From Neoconidiobolus thromboides FSU 785 (lineage: Eukaryota; Entomophthoromycota; Entomophthoromycetes; Entomophthorales; Neoconidiobolaceae), in assembly GCA_025603075.1 (NCBI GenBank), contig MU626493.1, forward strand, positions 1 to 29,220: 29,220 nt of DNA. Direction: 5' to 3'. The notes beneath the pieces are model-generated. The model worked only from the letters and a program-made list of their open reading frames with translations, had not been told where the DNA came from and searched no databases. Position numbers and translations under genes: made by a program. Below are positions 10,791-19,567 of the stretch, piece by piece; position 1 is the first letter of the stretch, and every line of letters begins with the position of its first letter.

Positions 10791-11222
10791 GATGTCTAAA
10801 TTAGTTTCATTTTTTAGCCAATCTAAATATTTTAAGAACTTTGTTTATTAAATTTAGTAGAAATTCAGTTAACTTACAATATAAATTATAATAAAATAAT
10901 TTAAAATTGTGTTAGGTACTTTTGCTTTTTGACAAAAAGTTGTTTTTATAGAATTTTAGAAATTCCTAGATTAGAAAAGCTTTTACTAATGTAACTTATA
11001 CCAATTAAAGCTGTAATATTGTAAATAAATACATATTCCTATAGAACTTCATTAAGAAATATTTATGATTGATTACTTTATAGCCAACATTGTAAATTTG
11101 TTATAAATAGAAATTTTAATATTATAATTGCGTTATTAATGTACTACTAAATTAATAAATAGTCGCATGAGAGGGAGTGGTTAGTTTTAAAGCTATAATA
11201 AATCCTCTTTATACAATACAAG
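10791..11222 (+). repeat. F segment: sequence shared upstream of two R1 copies (copy 1)
   Basis: From TGTCTAAATTAGTTTCATT to the R1 start, this stretch matches 17404-17732 upstream of the other copy. Matching blocks include the first 35 bp, the segment from CATATTC at 11028 onward, and GGGAGTGGTTAG at 11172-11183. The middle differs by about 100 bp of extra sequence here. It probably belongs to one larger transposon. Confidence 0.6.
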
Positions 11223-11649
11223 TGTGAAATCTGGTACTCAGTGGTTAGAGTCAAAAGGTCTTAGTTTATGTGACTAAGATAGGCTTGAATTATGAAGAAT
11301 AGCACATAATAGGCTGCAGACTATGTAAGACAAGTAGAATAGGCAATACTAATGTAAAATCTATGTAAAATACTATTAAGTAAGCTTAGTTGCTTTATTA
11401 AATATACAAGATATCAGGGAATAATTTAATTAAAAAGCCTCGAACTACTATACTCTAAAATCTGTTTTATACTCTGAAAAGTATAAATATCAAAATGAGA
11501 AGATAATGTTCTTTGAGATGAGGTTAGAAATCCTCATAACAAACCAAAACAAGAGCATAGGATTGATTATCTCTGAACTCAAGAACACAGCAGCTTAGGT
11601 GATTATTATATTATAGTCAATCATGGAGCTGACAAAGCGGTATTTCACA
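11223..11649 (+). mobile_element. R1 repeat, copy 1 (427 bp)
   Basis: Starts TGTGAAATCTGGTACTCAG and ends GCGGTATTTCACA; the ends are imperfect inverted repeats (TGTGAAAT/ATTTCACA) of TG..CA type. Compared with copies at 12891 and 17733 it lacks about 39 bp near GAGTCAAAA, a deletion between short direct repeats. It has no coding capacity. It could be a solo LTR or a non-autonomous inverted-repeat element, and no target duplication is visible. Confidence 0.75.
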
Positions 11650-11787
11650 TAAGCAATATAATAATAGTTTCTATTTATTGTTCCAATTACTTTCTTTTTA
11701 GTTATTTGTTAGCTTAGCTATTAATAACTTAAATAATATTAACCTTTAATAATTAAATTCTATTATTCGATAAACTATTTACTTAAT
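11650..11787 (+). repeat. T segment: sequence shared downstream of R1 (copy 1)
   Basis: About 138 bp roughly 80% alike (by eye) to 13384-13517, which lies between R1 copy 2 and the end of the transposase pseudogene. The match ends at the stop-codon region of that pseudogene, so copy 1 looks like an end fragment of the same transposon. Confidence 0.65.
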
Positions 11788-11790
11788 AAG

Positions 11791-11880
11791 TGGGAATATA
11801 TTTTCAAGAATTCTATTAAGAATCCTTCCGCTCAAATAGCACTTAAAAATTGAAAAGTAATGAAACTAAAAAACATTTCT
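11791..11880 (+). repeat. 98 bp MITE family, copy A (degenerate)
   Basis: GGGAATATATTTTCAAGAATT at the left and AACTAAAAAACATTTCT at the right match the family with many changes; the core CCGCTCAAATAGCACTTAAAA is kept. It abuts the end of segment T. Confidence 0.65.
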
Positions 11881-12029
11881 ATATACTTTATGTATAATAG
11901 TTTTAATGGAGTTAGTACAAAAAGATCTTAATTTTTATGCTAGCATAGCTAATAAGATTAAAAAACCAAAGATATTTTTGAAAAGTAACAAAAAAAAAAC
12001 TTGTTTATTGAATACAAAACGGTGATCGC

Positions 12030-12557
12030 TTAAAGGCCGAACTTAGTACAATCAACATCCCCATAGCCTTGACATTTATCCCCACTAACAAAATCTTGGA
12101 CCCAGAAAAAGTCATCTCTACCATAACCAAAGCATTCATTGTCACTTAACATATTTTCAAGGTGGCCAGGCGAATTTTTCCAACAAGTTAAAACATCTAC
12201 AACGTTACCAGAACCTTGGCAAATATTTTCAGCACCAGCACCACCAGTGTAACCTTCAAGGTGTACACGATCTATAAATCCTTTGGTCTCTGGGGTAAAT
12301 CCATCATGTGTTAAATTATCATTTTGCTTCATTGCTTCAGCATGTTTTTGTGCTGCCGCCATAACACGATAATCTAAAAGTATGTCTTTTTTACCATTTT
12401 CTCGACGTAAAGCATTCAATCGGCAGATCATTTCCTTCCCTTCTTCACTGAGCTGACGGGATTCTTCTCCATCTCTCTTAAGTAACCTGTTACTTGGATG
12501 AGCAAGGGTATCGCTGATTAAACTAGATAATAACAATATAGTAAAGTAGGATTGCAT
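12030..12557 (-). CDS. Secreted CAP/PR-1-like protein (175 aa)
   Basis: Single exon. The signal peptide MQSYFTILLLSSLISDTLA is followed by a LLKR site fitting Kex2-type processing at residues 25-28. The CAP domain spans about 43-160. H84 (LTHDGF), E110 (GAENI) and H132 in CWKNSPGHLENML (the CAP motif) match the family's conserved cleft, and FFWVQDF near 150 is the CAP1-like region. Cysteines at 45, 113, 125, 142, 162 and 170 could pair. Fungal CAP proteins are secreted and bind sterols or other lipids; the role here is unknown. The gene lies between direct copies of R1+T (11223-11787 and 12891-13517) and has a TATA-like box 59 bp upstream. Confidence 0.92.
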   Translation of the reverse strand: MQSYFTILLLSSLISDTLAHPSNRLLKRDGEESRQLSEEGKEMICRLNALRRENGKKDILLDYRVMAAAQKHAEAMKQNDNLTHDGFTPETKGFIDRVHLEGYTGGAGAENICQGSGNVVDVLTCWKNSPGHLENMLSDNECFGYGRDDFFWVQDFVSGDKCQGYGDVDCTKFGL

Positions 12558-12890
12558 ATTAATTAGATCAATAATTAAATAATTTTTTTACAATCGAATT
12601 GTGCTGTTTATTTTGCTATTTATATGAGTGTATTCAGGCTTTAAAGTATTCTATTTATTTCACTCAATTAATTATATTATAGCTATACTATTATATAACA
12701 TTGTTGATATATTATTATCTATATAATCATTTTCTGTAATAACTCTTAGAATTTGTTTTATGCTTTGCTATTACTGTGAAATAATGGTAATTATATATTT
12801 AATTTTTTAAAAAATTACCATATATGTGTTAGTAATAACGATATTTTTTCAATTGATTTATACTTAAATTTTTAATTTGAGCTGTAGGAG
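12558..12890. other. CAP gene upstream region
   Basis: AT-rich 333 bp between the CAP start and R1 copy 2. It contains the TATA-like box and a palindromic-looking GGTAATTATATATTTAA / AAAATTACCATATA stretch near 12785-12825. No gene is seen, and no F segment precedes R1 copy 2. Confidence 0.6.
12616..12624 (-). promoter_or_regulatory. TATA-like box of the CAP gene
   Basis: The coding strand reads TATAAATAG, 59-67 bp upstream of the start codon. Confidence 0.5.
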
Positions 12891-13383
12891 TATGAAATCT
12901 GGTACTCAGTGATTAGAGTCAAAAAAAGCTATTTCCTGGTTGACTACATTATAAGTCGAAAGGTTTTAGCTTATGTGACTAAGATAGACTTGGATTATGA
13001 AGAATAGTACGTGATAGACTACAGACTATGTAAAACAAATATAATAGGCAATACTAATGTAAAATCTATGTAAAATCTATGTAAAATACTATTAAGTAAG
13101 CTTAGTCGCTTTATTAAATATACAAGATATCAGGGAATAAGTTACTTAAAAAGTCTCAAACTACTATACTCTAAAATCTGTTTTATACTCTGAAAAGTAT
13201 TTATACTCTGAAAAGTATAGATATCAAAATGAGAAGATAATGTTCTTTGAGATGAGGTTAGAAATCCTCATAACAAACCAAAACAAGAGCATAGGATTGA
13301 TTATCTCTGAACTCAAGAACACAGCAGCTTAGGCGACTATTATGCTATAATTAACTATGGGACTGACAAAGCGATATTTCACA
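12891..13383 (+). mobile_element. R1 repeat, copy 2 (493 bp, longest)
   Basis: Starts TATGAAATCTGGTACTCAG (first inverted-repeat base changed) and ends GCGATATTTCACA. It contains two small internal tandem gains: an 11-bp unit CTATGTAAAAT repeated three times near 13064-13090, and a 17-bp TATACTCTGAAAAGTAT duplication near 13184-13217. It is followed by segment T and the transposase pseudogene. Confidence 0.8.
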
Positions 13384-13516
13384 CAAGTAATATAATAACA
13401 GTTTCTATGTATTATTACAATTACTTATTCTTTGACTATTTATTAGCTTAGCTATTAATAATTTAAATAATATTAACATTTAATAGTCTATTTCTATCAT
13501 TCAACAAACTACTTAC
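13384..13516 (+). repeat. T segment, copy 2, between R1 and the transposase
   Basis: Matches 11650-11787. On the minus strand it is the 3' untranslated tail of the decayed transposase gene. Confidence 0.65.
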
Positions 13517-15185
13517 TTACTTAGTAAATATCGAAAGTTTTAAATTCTCTGTTATTTTCGTAAAGTAAGCTGGGATCGATCTTTTAATTTTTCTATTTTC
13601 TATAGATTCTATAACTTTAGTTGGAACTATAACGCTTTTTTTTGATGTATCAGATACTGGATAACAATGTAGTTTATTGTTATATTTAATAAAGTGTAGA
13701 TATTTCTTGATGGCTTATATCTCTACTATTTTTTTTGTATTTTTATTTCTTTCATACTTTTTGAAGATTATATCTGTTTTCTCATTATTTACAGTCGAGT
13801 TATTTTACTATGCTCACAAATAAAAGTCTTAAATCTTGAAATTAATCGATTGATATCTTCTATTTTACCTAATACTTCAAAACTACTTTTCCATTCTGAA
13901 AGATTTCTAAAATGTCCATCAACTATACTTTTTTCATGATGCTCAGGAAAAGAATTAAGATCAATATTCAAACTACTATTTATTTTATGAGTTTCTTTAA
14001 ATATATAATGTGGGAACCCTTGGGATCTAAAATGATTTCCTTTATCTGCCCATATATTAATTTTTGTAAACTTTTTAAATAAAAGCTCTGTAGAGATTAA
14101 ATCGATTAAACAATCTCCTGCATATGCTGAATGATGATTTATTATTTCAGATAAATAATCAAAGTAAACTTTGGCTATTGTTTTATCATCTTTTAGATAT
14201 AGAACACCAAAACTTAATACTGATATAGCTTGCTTATTATAATGATCTGAATTTGTTGAATCTGGTCTTGTTCCTGTTTCCATGTTTTGTATAAAATCTA
14301 AAATTGTTATACAGCTTTTATTATTTGATTTTTTAATAGTTTCATTAAATGTATTTTTTTGAGTACCAACACAAAATTTATGTACTTTGTATAGCTTTTC
14401 TTCTTCATTGAAAACTTCTATCTCTACTTTATTTTTTATTGCTGTATTTATTTTATTTTTAAATAACTTTTTTCTAACCATATACTGGGCATATAATCTC
14501 TTAGAGCATTAAAATATTTACTATATATCATTCTCCTACTTTTATTTAATATATGGGGATGTTTTTTTTAGTTTCATTACTTTTTCCACCTTTTAAGCAC
14601 TATTTGAGTAGAAAAATTATTGGTAAAATCCTTAAGCAAACAAATACATCCCCATATATTATCTGGTCGATATTTACTATCATCATTATTTTTGTTAAAT
14701 CTTGATGAAATAGCTGAATCATTTAGTAAATATTGTATAATAGCTTCAATTTGCTCATCTTTAATTTTTTTTGTATTTTTAATAATGGGTTGTAACGTTG
14801 GTCTTTTGTTATTATTATTATTACTTTTTTTTGGATAATCATATTGATTTCTATTTGTATTAAACTCAAAACTTTTACATTCACCAAAAGAATATACTGA
14901 AGCTATAGTTGATAATAACGCTACTTGTTGATTTTCGTTTCCTGTTTCCCTCAAAGCACCAATTTTGTACATTGCTTGATTAAGTTTATTATTATCGATA
15001 GTAAACTTTGATAATATATCTTTTCTTTGTTTTGTTTTATTATAAAATTCCATAAATCCTAGGCTATTATAAGTAGCTCTTAAAATTGGCGTAAACGAAT
15101 TACAATGTTTATATTGTGTGTTCTTCCCTATTATATTAAAATTTTCAAAAATTACATTTCGAAATTTAGTTATGAAAGTTTGCAT
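13517..15185 (-). pseudogene. Decayed DDE-type transposase gene, interrupted by a MITE
   Basis: Minus strand. A 5' part (15185-14577, 202 codons) is open from ATG and runs into MITE copy B, which supplies its last 25 or so codons and stop. Past the MITE the same frame continues, then shifts to a second open part (14481-13789, 230 codons). A third stretch in another frame, with one internal TAA, runs on to TAA at 13517-13519. The second part has an order of acidic residues typical of DDE transposases: LDFIQNMETG, a KVYFDYLSE block, then WADKGNHFRSQGFP, and HHEKSIVDGHF. I recognise the pattern from uncharacterised fungal and animal transposon proteins but cannot name the superfamily. At least one frameshift, one stop and one insertion make it inactive. 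Confidence 0.75.
14555..14653 (-). repeat. 98 bp MITE family, copy B, nested in the transposase
   Basis: 99 bp with near-perfect ends: GGGGATGTTTTTTTTAG at the left and ACAAATACATCCCC at the right, flanked by ATAT on both sides. Its removal with one ATAT re-joins the upstream frame to further open sequence, supporting true insertion. Confidence 0.85.
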
Positions 15186-15733
15186 TTTATTTTTATTTCA
15201 ACAAAACATAAAGTCAAATAACTCTATTTATATATAATTATATAATTATATAGTTATATATTATATATCTACTGAATATTTAATAGAAATAATATAAAAC
15301 ATATAGTTAGAAAAATTGACTATTTAAGAAAAGGAAACAATTAAAATAAGTTTTAAATGAAGAGATTTAACTTTGAGCTTTTTAGATTTGACCGTCACAT
15401 TAGGCACAAATTTAAAATTCGAAATTTGGATTAACCTAAATAAATTCTAAAACCAATTCGGACAACCCTAAGACTAAAATTGTATACAATTATTAGCGTT
15501 TGTATTAAAATTCATTCATATAATAGAGAATCAACATCATAAATTCAAAAGGGATAAAGGATTGAAAAATAATATCAGATAAAAAACCAAACATTAACCA
15601 TTAACAAAGAGTTGTTAGAGTAACCAAGAAATATGTTTTTAATGTTAAAAATTGTTTAAAGCTAATAAACAGTAAATTTTATAATAACTGCAATAAAGAT
15701 ATTTCTTAGTTATTTTTAAAAGCAGAAAAACTC
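15186..15733. other. Upstream region of the transposase and end of OYE
   Basis: Contains an AT-only stretch near 15220-15270 and the transposon-end candidate at 15451-15470. No gene is seen. Confidence 0.55.
15451..15470 (-). repeat. Candidate terminal inverted repeat of the transposon (right end)
   Basis: Reverse-complement TAGGGTTGTCCGAATTGG matches GGGGTTGTCTGAATTAG at the start of segment F at 17407 in inverted orientation, with about 17 of 20 bases alike. It lies about 270 bp outside the transposase start, where an element end is expected. Confidence 0.45.
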
Positions 15734-16837
15734 CTAATTGGTAAATCTAGGATAATCAGTGTACCCAACATGACGGTCTTCACCTTTATATGAATAGAGA
15801 GAAGAATAGTTAGTAATTTGAGACAATTCATGGTTGTTAAAGAAACGTTCAGGAAGATCTGGATTAGGAATAAACCTACGACCATATACTACTGCATCAA
15901 CTTTACCATCTGCAATGTATTTGTCTCCCTCTTCAGCGTTAAAGCCTCCATTAATAAATATCTTCGCATTTTTGATTAATGGAAAGAATTTTTCAACGTC
16001 AAATTTAAGACCACGACCAGTTGGATCAAGATCGGGAAGATAGCGCATAATCTGAATATAAGCAACTTCACGTTTATCAAGTTCAGAAATTAAATATCCA
16101 AATAACTTATAGGCTTCTTCTTCAGTTTTTTCGCCTACATCGTTATAGCCGCCACAAGGAGTTAGTTTGATACCAACTCTGTCAGCAGAAAATACTTCTA
16201 TCAAAGCATCAATAACTTCAAGAACAAAGCGAGAACGGTTTTCAATGCTACCACCATAATTATCAGTACGTCGATTTGAGTTAGAGTCAAGGAATTGATG
16301 TGGTAAATAGCCATTAGCACTATTTAATTCAATACCATCAAATCCTGCTTCTTTAGCATTGATAGCAGCTTGTTTGAAGTTTTGTACATATTCTTTAGGA
16401 TCTTGAATAGCCTTTGGAACAGAATAACCAGGGTTTCCTTCAAGTGAACGGAACTTTCCACCATTGGCTTTAATAGCAGAAGGACCTGATGGAGCTATAC
16501 CAGCATTAAGTAAGGTATTGCCTAGTCTTCCCAAGTGCCATAATTGTGCAAAAATATAGCTATCTTTTTCATGTACTTTATCGGTTACTATCTTCCACCC
16601 TTTGATTTGCTCTTTGCTCCAAATTCCAGGTACTTCTGACCATGCAATACCCTGTGGCTCGATAAGGACACCTTCAGATAATATTAAGCCTGCGGATGCT
16701 CTTTGACCATAGTATTCAGCAAATAGTTCATCAGGGACAATCCCACGATTACGAGTTAAGGAAGCAAGAACTACTCGATTTTTGAGTTTTAACCCTTTAA
16801 GATTTAATGGCTGTTGTAAGTTTTTGTTATATGACAT
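15734..16837 (-). CDS. Old yellow enzyme family FMN oxidoreductase (367 aa)
   Basis: Single exon, usual length for the family. FMN-binding and barrel motifs are visible: SLTRNRG (T28), FAQLWHLGR (Q98, W100, H101), FDGIELNSANGYLPHQFL, RRTDNYGGSIENRSRF, FINGGF and YGRRFIPNPDLPERF. Family members reduce activated alkenes, nitro compounds or quinone-like substrates using NADPH. In most, a His-Asn or His-His pair binds the substrate; here the first position is Asn (N172, with N175), and the arginine of the RLSP motif is Lys (K224, IKLTP). The proton-donor tyrosine Y177 is kept. The enzyme may have altered substrate choice. The frame is intact and shows no decay. Confidence 0.93.
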   Translation of the reverse strand: MSYNKNLQQPLNLKGLKLKNRVVLASLTRNRGIVPDELFAEYYGQRASAGLILSEGVLIEPQGIAWSEVPGIWSKEQIKGWKIVTDKVHEKDSYIFAQLWHLGRLGNTLLNAGIAPSGPSAIKANGGKFRSLEGNPGYSVPKAIQDPKEYVQNFKQAAINAKEAGFDGIELNSANGYLPHQFLDSNSNRRTDNYGGSIENRSRFVLEVIDALIEVFSADRVGIKLTPCGGYNDVGEKTEEEAYKLFGYLISELDKREVAYIQIMRYLPDLDPTGRGLKFDVEKFFPLIKNAKIFINGGFNAEEGDKYIADGKVDAVVYGRRFIPNPDLPERFFNNHELSQITNYSSLYSYKGEDRHVGYTDYPRFTN

Positions 16838-16900
16838 TGACTGTATTATTTAATATAATCTTAATTGTTTGGTTCTTTGATTTCTTATTAAAAGCATGTC

Positions 16901-17175
16901 ATTACTTTATATACACAAGTTGTTCATAGCCTATTATCAATATACTATACAACGATTTGAATAAATTATCCTAACTTTATGAAGAGGCTTCCAACTTAAA
17001 TTGCATCTTTTTCCGATATTTTTCTAAAAATACTTATTATTACTTTATATGTATAAACTTTCCTTAGCTTATTATTGACATATTGTACAATAATTTGAAT
17101 AAATTATCCTAATTTTAAGAAGAGGCTCTCAACTTAAATTACATCCCTTTTTCCGAATTTTCATAAAAATTATAT
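16901..17175. repeat. Tandem duplication (period about 138 bp) in the OYE promoter
   Basis: Unit 1 is 16901-17038 and unit 2 is 17039 to about 17175. Both start ATTACTTTATAT and share GAATAAATTATCCTAA, GAAGAGGCT, CAACTTAAATT and TTTTTCCGA in the same order. They differ at about one base in five, so the duplication is not recent. Each unit carries a TATA-like box on the OYE coding strand. Confidence 0.85.
16905..16913 (-). promoter_or_regulatory. TATA-like box of the OYE gene
   Basis: The coding strand reads TATATAAAG, 68-76 bp upstream of the start. A second copy lies 138 bp further up, in repeat unit 2. Confidence 0.55.
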
Positions 17176-17403
17176 CAACTTGAAAATTCAAGACTGAATA
17201 AAATTGACTAAAATTGAATAAAAATAAAAGTTAACTTTAACCATAATAAATTTTTATATAAACCTATCGTTTGAAATCTCACTATTTTCTGTTTGCATTA
17301 GGGAAAATGCTAAAATGTAGGGTTTTTTGTTTTTATATAATATTAGTTTTTTGATATTTTCAACAAAAGGCAAAACTAAGTTTGGATTTAAATAAAGGAT
17401 CTA

Positions 17404-17732
17404 TATGGGGTTGTCTGAATTAGTTTCATTATTTTATCCAATTTTTTATTAAAACAAAAGTATTCAGACACAGTTCTAAATCATTCTATTATAATCTATA
17501 CTCTGAATTAGTTGAATTTCTACTAGATCTTAAATACATATTCTCATAAAACTTTATTGAGAAACGTTTATTATTGACCACTTTATAACCAATATTGTAG
17601 ATTTGTTATCAAATAAATAAACTATCTTAATGCTGTAATTACATTATTATTATATTACTAAGTTAGTAAATAGCTGCATGGGAGGGAGTGGTTAGCCCCA
17701 AAACTATAATTAACCATTCCTATATAATACAA
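17404..17732 (+). repeat. F segment, copy 3, with candidate left transposon end
   Basis: Begins GGGGTTGTCTGAATTAGTTT, the inverse of 15451-15470. It matches 10791-11222 over its first 35 bp, and again from CATATTC at 17539 onward to the R1 start, including GGGAGGGAGTGGTTAG. Confidence 0.6.
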
Positions 17733-18194
17733 TGTGAAATCTGGTACTCAGTGATTAGAGTCAAAAAAGCTATTTCCTGGTTGACTACATTATAAGTCGA
17801 AAGATCTTAGTATATATGGCTAAGATAGACTTGGATTATGAAGAATATCACTTAATAGGCTACAGACTATGTAGAACAAATAGAATAGACAATACTAATG
17901 TAAAATCTATGTAAAATACTATTAGGAAAACCTAGTGGCTTTATTAAATATACGAGATATCAGGGAATAACTCAGTCAAAAGCCTCGAGCTACTATATTA
18001 TAGAATCTCTTTTATACTCTGACAAATATAAATATGAGAATGAGAAGATAATATTCTTTGGGATGAAGCTAGAAATTCTCATAGCAAGCCAAAACAAGAG
18101 CATAGGACTGGTTACTTCTAAGCTCGAGAATACAACAACTTAGGCGATTATTATGCTATAATTAACCATGGGGCTGAAAAAGCGATATTTCACA
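17733..18194 (+). mobile_element. R1 repeat, copy 3 (462 bp)
   Basis: TGTGAAATCTGGTACTCAG at the start and GCGATATTTCACA at the end. It keeps the 39-bp block CTATTTCCTGGTTGACTACA.. missing from copy 1. It is preceded by segment F but not followed by T, and ends 29 bp past the F-box gene stop, so the F-box transcript probably runs into it. Confidence 0.8.
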
Positions 18195-18223
18195 AAAGTA
18201 TGATGAATTAAACATTAGATTAT

Positions 18224-19567
18224 TTATAAACTTAACCAAGTTAATAATGGAATATTTACGAGTTTATCGTAAAGCTCATTATCGATAGTAGGTACATCAG
18301 GGGCAATGATTAATAAAGGAGTAGTAAGCCTATAATTAACTTCAGAGCCTGCATCTTTTAATGTAAAATCAATAAGTTTAATTGCTTTAAGGTTTGGGAA
18401 AAATTCTAATAATAATAAAAAGTCATCAAGTCTAGTTCCATAACCAAATTCAACTATAATTTGATTGACATGTTTACATTTGTATTCATTACAATTGGTA
18501 GTATTGACAGTTTTATCTATATTAAAATTAAGCTCTTTTGTTATTCCTTTAATAGCGTACCTTAAATAATCAACATGAATTTTTTGAATAGTAGGTACTA
18601 AAGAAATAGCCTTTAAAATTTCTTTTGTTACTTGACTAATATATACTTCTTCTAACGCTGAAAAATTTGACAGATCACAATTTACTAATTTAAAAAGATT
18701 CAAGTAGCCCAAAGAAGTGATGTTGGTGTTTTTAAGAATGTTCATAACATCCTTTTTATTTATCTCTAAATAAGAGCTGGAACAATCAATATACTTTATC
18801 TTCTTCATTTTACTAAGATCACCAAAATAGCTGATATTAAAGTTAGTTCCAAAAGGAGCTTTGATTTCTAGTTTTAAACAGGAAGCAAAGTTTATGCTTG
18901 GATTAAACATAGTAGTGACTTCGATACTATCATATGCTTTTAGACATAATTCTTCCAAATTAATAAACTCGGTTTTAATTTTATCCAATTCATCAAAATT
19001 TAAAGTAGTGCGACAGAATATCTTAAGAGACTTTATTTTACTTGGGTCTAAACATTTGATAATATCCTTTATATCTCCAGCGTTACATTTAATATTCAAA
19101 TCTTCTATTTGATTTAGATATTTCTCAAACAAGTTTAATGTTGAAGAAGAATTACTGAAAATAGCATCTATAAAGATTTTTTTCAATTTCGGCAATTGAA
19201 TTTTAATTCTACCACTGATGGGAATCCCAACTACACGCTTATGATAAGTAATAGCTGTTAAATTTGGGCAATAATTAATGTAATTGATAGTGTCATCATC
19301 TACAATCAAATGCTTTATGATCTCTCCATCTTTGAAAATAAATTCTTGTTGATATTTGATAAAATTTGTAAAATTTAAGCTTGTATCTACTAACTCATCT
19401 TCGAAGTCATCTTCACTGTACTTTGAATAAATTAGTTTAAACTTGATAGCCCCCTGTATAACATTGTATAGGCCTTTATTTAATAAGCGTAAATTGAAAA
19501 GTTCTCTAATACTAATTTGTTTGAATATCCCATATAACAAATCACTTGGTAATTGATCAAATTCCAT
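18224..19567 (-). CDS. F-box protein with leucine-rich, RNI-like body (447 aa)
   Basis: Single exon. The F-box is at the N-terminus: QLPSDLLYGIFKQISIRELF followed by NLRLLNKGLYNVI, within residues 4-40. The rest is irregular leucine-rich sequence (LPKLKKIFID, IEDLNIKC, IKSLKIFC, LEELCLKAY, LKAIKLIDF) fitting an RNI-like solenoid. F-box proteins bind Skp1 and bring substrates to SCF ubiquitin ligases; the leucine-rich body chooses the substrate. The frame is open upstream to an earlier ATG at 19654, adding 29 residues rich in Ile, Tyr and Phe; I prefer the inner ATG because it places the F-box at the start, as usual. Such genes often form large families in early fungi. Confidence 0.85.
   Translation of the reverse strand: MEFDQLPSDLLYGIFKQISIRELFNLRLLNKGLYNVIQGAIKFKLIYSKYSEDDFEDELVDTSLNFTNFIKYQQEFIFKDGEIIKHLIVDDDTINYINYCPNLTAITYHKRVVGIPISGRIKIQLPKLKKIFIDAIFSNSSSTLNLFEKYLNQIEDLNIKCNAGDIKDIIKCLDPSKIKSLKIFCRTTLNFDELDKIKTEFINLEELCLKAYDSIEVTTMFNPSINFASCLKLEIKAPFGTNFNISYFGDLSKMKKIKYIDCSSSYLEINKKDVMNILKNTNITSLGYLNLFKLVNCDLSNFSALEEVYISQVTKEILKAISLVPTIQKIHVDYLRYAIKGITKELNFNIDKTVNTTNCNEYKCKHVNQIIVEFGYGTRLDDFLLLLEFFPNLKAIKLIDFTLKDAGSEVNYRLTTPLLIIAPDVPTIDNELYDKLVNIPLLTWLSL

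Noticed and set aside
11223-13383. Repeated blocks as a CRISPR array or bacterial element
   Set aside because: Units are over 400 bp, far apart, and the DNA is eukaryotic with introns; no short repeat-spacer pattern exists.
14482-14576. The MITE region as a spliceosomal intron joining the two transposase parts
   Set aside because: No donor and acceptor pair around it keeps frame; the MITE ends lie inside a codon run and match free-standing copies elsewhere. A separate frameshift is still needed.
15186-15300. AT-only stretch as a replication origin or centromere piece
   Set aside because: Composition alone is no evidence in a genome this AT-rich.
18861-19112. Plus-strand 83-codon frame
   Set aside because: Antisense shadow of the F-box gene.
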